DNA from: Pleurotus ostreatus/Saccharomyces cerevisiae fusant
Taxonomy: Eukaryota; Opisthokonta
Assembly: GCA_024196135.1 (NCBI GenBank)
Contig: JAMQCK010001259.1
Coordinates: 1-10,323, forward strand
Direction: 5' to 3'
Length of the DNA: 10,323 bases
Shown here one piece after another: positions 7,394-10,323 of the stretch. The notes below the pieces were generated by a model, which was given only the letters and a program-made list of their open reading frames with translations, was not told the origin of the DNA and did no database searches. Every line of letters starts with the position of its first letter. The first letter of the stretch is position 1. The translations under genes and the position numbers were made by a program.

Positions 7394-8946
7394 AAGTTGC
7401 GAAGCTCTGATGCAAGGGTGTTCGCCTTTACTAGCTCTTGCTGAGCCGAGTCGGCGGATGCCTTCAACCGAAGTTGGACCTCTTCGAGGATGTCCCGTTG
7501 ATTGAGCAGGATCATGGGCGGACTTCCAGCGGGGCGATTGCCTGCAATCTGCATGACGATGGTGATCGAGGAGCGTGGGCCCTTCGACGCACCTTCAGAG
7601 CTCTTGAGAGTCGCTTTCAATCGCGATTCAAGATCGTTTGCATGTCGTAGGTCCGAGGCGCGAGTCATACATGCGACCGCCTGTTTTGCCTCCTCGCAGT
7701 CCTCCACGGCCTCTTCCAGCTCTTCGGTAAGAGCGCCAATGACGGCCTCTGCATCCGCTATGAGGGTGCTTTTGGCGACTAGCTCATCCTGGATGTCAGA
7801 TAGCGGATTGAGAACCTCAGCTTCAAGAGCGTCCACTGCCTGACAGATGTAAGATGACCCCATTCGAAGCGTAAGAGATTGCCGCTTACCGAGTCAAGTG
7901 CTCCCTCGTGAGCTCGCAACGTCTCAAGCTGATCCAGATTCCAAGCTTGAGAGAGCTCACGCCGTACGTGGACTTTGTCGACCTTAATCTCATACGTGTG
8001 CGTGATCTGCTTGCTGAGGGTCTGTAGCACGTCGTCCAACCTGGCAGCCTCTTCATGTAGGTCGTCCGCTGTGTGTACGGCCTGCCTGTTCCCAGTGGTC
8101 ACGATCTGCTGAAACCGCTTGACGATGGCTGAACGCCGGCGAGTAAGCCTCGCCAAGTCGGATGTGTAGTCCACGCGGCAGCTGTCCGCAAGAGCATCGA
8201 TGAGGATTGCGGCGGACTCTTTGGCCGCGAGCAGTCTGCCGTCGGTCTACGAGGGCGATCAATAGACGAACTCAGTCGACCACTGAGATGGCACTTACTT
8301 GACTGGAGACATCGGTCAAACGTTCGTGATTGCTAGCAAGACTCTTGTCTGTTGTAATGATGTTCTCCTTGCGCTGTCCAATGAGAGCAGTAGCCTTTTT
8401 GTTGGCTACCCTTTCAGAACATAAGCTGCTGTTCATGCGGTCTCATGTCCCGCCTACCTCGTTTGCTGTATTCGACATTTCAGGACGTCCACTTCCGCCT
8501 CCAGGAGCTCCGCCTCGGTGTTCTTATAACGAATTTGTGCCCTGAGTCTGTCAGAGTCTGTAAGCGGTGGCAAATTTATTGTAGACTCACTTGAGCCTTA
8601 TTGGTGATATATATCGGTCGAGGTGTTCTTCGCTAAGTAATTCGTCGCCGTCCGAGAGATCGTTTGCCCTGGAGAAGTGTTAGAGCCGTTATGCATGTAC
8701 ATAGCATTTTTATCCTGACAACTTGAGCTCAGCATCGTCGAGTGCGATCGCAGACAGGGAGGCCAATATATCATCATCATCATGGACCGCGTCTTCGGGC
8801 GCGCTCAGTTGACTGGCAATCCAAGCTAGCATGTCACGCCCAGAAGGCATCTCATTAGCCCACTCAATATCTTCTGGTCTGCTCGTGTCATCCCCCAGAG
8901 CTGTTATGATGCGGGCGAGCGTTTCAACGTTAGACTGTGGTGACAT
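7071..8946 (-). CDS. HAUS3: Coiled-coil protein, probable HAUS augmin-like complex subunit 3
   Basis: Augmin recruits gamma-tubulin to spindle microtubules to make branches. Proposed exons, 5' to 3' on the minus strand: 8946-8720, 8668-8591, 8541-8458, 8410-8299, 8246-7890, 7839-7394, 7351-7296, 7249-7188, 7142-7071; about 497 residues (human HAUS3 is near 600). The ATG has A at -3. The N-terminus carries the HAUS3-like pattern IEWANEMPSGRDMLAWI (27-43, aligned with the FDWLFEGV...FLKWF region of human HAUS3), then ILASLSAIALDDAEL. The rest is largely heptad-like coiled coil ending HLDAFIKRAMQ. Less certain points: exon 1 donor (8719 or 8722, one Leu), exon 3 acceptor (8541 or 8547, two residues), a possible stop-free 51-bp intron at 7592-7542, and exon 7. 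Exon 7 may instead begin at 7344 and run on into exon 8 without an intron. The gene is real with high confidence; the HAUS3 name is moderately supported, and another mitotic coiled-coil protein remains possible. Confidence 0.62.
8769..8780 (-). repeat. Short coding trinucleotide repeat (Asp run)
   Basis: Four ATC units on the plus strand encode the four consecutive aspartates at residues 56-59 of the HAUS3-like protein on the minus strand. It is a minor coding microsatellite between the conserved N-terminal patterns and may vary in length between strains. Confidence 0.6.
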
Positions 8947-9153
8947 GGTAGGCAGACGCAGGACGCGAAGCGCGCGTTCGGACCGGACCTCCGCATTTCG
9001 ATCGCGTCTTGGCACGTGATGGTACGGCTTGTGTCCTAAATGCGGAACAAGCGCCTCCTTCCTGAACCCCGCCACTAAACTTGACAAGTGCCTTTGTTCT
9101 CTCAAAAGACGGTAGTCGACTCGCTGAAGCACTGGGATCTGGATTGAGACGAC
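8947..9153. promoter_or_regulatory. Divergent promoter region with a CACGTG hexamer
   Basis: The start codons of the minus-strand HAUS3-like gene (8946) and the plus-strand J-domain gene (9154) are 207 bp apart, so this segment must drive both. A CACGTG E-box-type palindrome lies at 9013-9018. I see no clear TATA box or CCAAT box. The hexamer is the kind bound by bHLH factors in fungi, but one copy can occur by chance. Confidence 0.45.
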
Positions 9154-10323
9154 ATGGCCGAGCTCAGGCACTGGATTGCATTGGGAGTGTTGCTCTTTCT
9201 CGGTGCGTCACAAATACACCAAGCGTTTACAATGTGCTCACACTTCGTATAGGCTATGTCTCCCTGGTGTCTGACGACAGACTCACAAGATACTACGCGC
9301 GACATCTGGCGCTGCTCTTATTCATGGACGCGCTTCTCATACCCGTCTCTGACCTCATCCTCTTCCATGTTTACCCTGCGATTGGGAAGCGCCCTCCCCA
9401 CAAAGACACTCCGGCGTACAGGCGCCTTCTCGCGAATGTATACAAGCTCACCCTAATGACATATGTCGCTGGTCTTGGTCTGTACTATCTGTACAGCGCT
9501 ATGGCGCAGCGTACGATCTACGAAGACCTCGGCGTCGCGCCTTCTGCGCCGCTCGACGAGATCAGAAAGGCCTTCAAAGGCTACGCTAGGCAGCACCACC
9601 CTGACAAGGCTGGGTACGACTCGCACGCGGTCTTTATGGCGATACGAAATACGTATGAGGCTATATCTCAGCCACAAATGCGGTTCGTTTACGATCGGTG
9701 CGTCGTTCTGCTTGCTATTATGAGCATCCCACTGAACGTACATCAGCTTCGGACCTTTCATGGACCACTGCCATCACTGCAACACTGTTACGGACTACAT
9801 TTACGAGCTCACCCTGTTCACGTCAGGCCCACTGTACATCATCACTTTTGTGGCCCTCCTCGTAACCTCGCTTGTTGGCTTCTCCCCACAATTCCTCTTT
9901 GTGAGTCGATCTCCTCACGTTGATATCCGTTACTCATGCTACTTACAGACCCAATGGCTGATATTCTTCGGCACAATCGCTATTGAAGGTGTCTTGCTGT
10001 TGTGCACGCCGGCGCCTGCGGGCATCTCCAACACGTATGCCGAGTCTGAGCTACCTCGGCCCTTTCGCGTCCTTGTTTACCTACGCCGGCTCTTCCCCAA
10101 CATCCTCATCTTCCAATGCGTCAGTCTTCTACATAATGTCTTTGTCATCGTCCTCGGGGCGGCCGTGATCGCTGGGCGCGCCTGGCATACGATGCATCCC
10201 GAAAGTGAAAGCTTTATGGAAGAATCTCAACGCCTTACCATTGAAAACAACCTCCTGGGTATGTGTGCATGATACGTCTTCACTTTGAGGTGCTCATGTA
10301 TGACCTGTAGCCAACGACCTCTT
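9154..10323 (+). CDS. Multi-span membrane J-domain protein (partial, right end cut)
   Basis: Putative Hsp70 co-chaperone on an intracellular membrane. Exons: 9154-9202, 9253-9697, 9747-9900, 9949-10258, 10311 onward; introns are 48-52 bp with good splice sites and the frame is continuous, giving 323 visible residues before the window ends. Hydrophobic segments lie near 7-23, 35-55, 82-100, 192-210, 219-235 and 266-291. A J domain sits at about 103-168 (starts RTIYEDLGV, HPD at 132-134, ends YDRFGP), between the third and fourth segments; HPD is the Hsp70-stimulating tripeptide. Right after it comes DHCHHCNTVTDY, with a CxxC pair (173, 176). Sec63 also places its J domain between membrane spans, but after the second of three, and I see no Sec63-specific feature here. 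I do not recognise the family beyond the J domain. Start codon context is favourable (G at -3 and +4). Organelle cannot be told from the sequence. Confidence 0.8.

Noticed and set aside
1..10323. CRISPR arrays, tRNA or rRNA genes, transposon ends, prokaryotic operons
   Set aside because: I found no regularly spaced repeats, cloverleaf-type sequence, rRNA-like sequence, terminal inverted repeats with target duplications, or ribosome-binding-site and operon structure; the gene structures are eukaryotic.

Overview
This window is nuclear DNA from a filamentous fungus, most likely a basidiomycete (Agaricomycetes-like). The support is many very short GT-AG introns (about 42-55 bp), close gene spacing, G/C-rich third codon positions, and protein families typical of fungi. 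I see no CRISPR array, tRNA, rRNA, transposon or prokaryotic operon. Most breaks in reading frame are introns, so gene models here are spliced by eye and individual splice sites carry some uncertainty.

Layout, left to right: (1) an intronless plus-strand gene (106-2154) for a UCS-domain myosin chaperone of the UNC-45/Cro1/She4/Rng3 family; (2) a 297-bp intergenic region containing a striking 26-bp palindrome; (3) a complete plus-strand class I myosin gene (2452-6985) with 15 exons and 14 introns, reconstructed as a 1279-residue motor-IQ-TH1-SH3 protein, whose first exon is the ATG alone; (4) an 85-bp gap between convergent stop codons; (5) a minus-strand coiled-coil gene (7071-8946), nine exons and about 497 residues, whose N-terminus resembles HAUS3, a subunit of the augmin microtubule-nucleation complex; (6) a 207-bp divergent promoter region with a CACGTG hexamer; (7) the first five exons of a plus-strand multi-span membrane J-domain protein (9154 to the window edge), cut off at the right end.

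How they relate: the first three genes are all cytoskeletal. UCS proteins fold or stabilise myosin motor heads, and yeast She4 is required for the class I myosins Myo3/Myo5, so the chaperone gene lies immediately upstream of a likely client. Myosin I drives actin-patch endocytosis together with Arp2/3; augmin branches spindle microtubules through gamma-tubulin. The J-domain protein is presumably an Hsp70 co-chaperone on an intracellular membrane and has no obvious link to the others. I find no convincing novel defence or mobile system. The points most worth checking are the chaperone-client neighbourhood, the one-codon exon, the palindrome, the augmin candidate with its small terminal exons, the short myosin tail, and the unusual membrane J protein.
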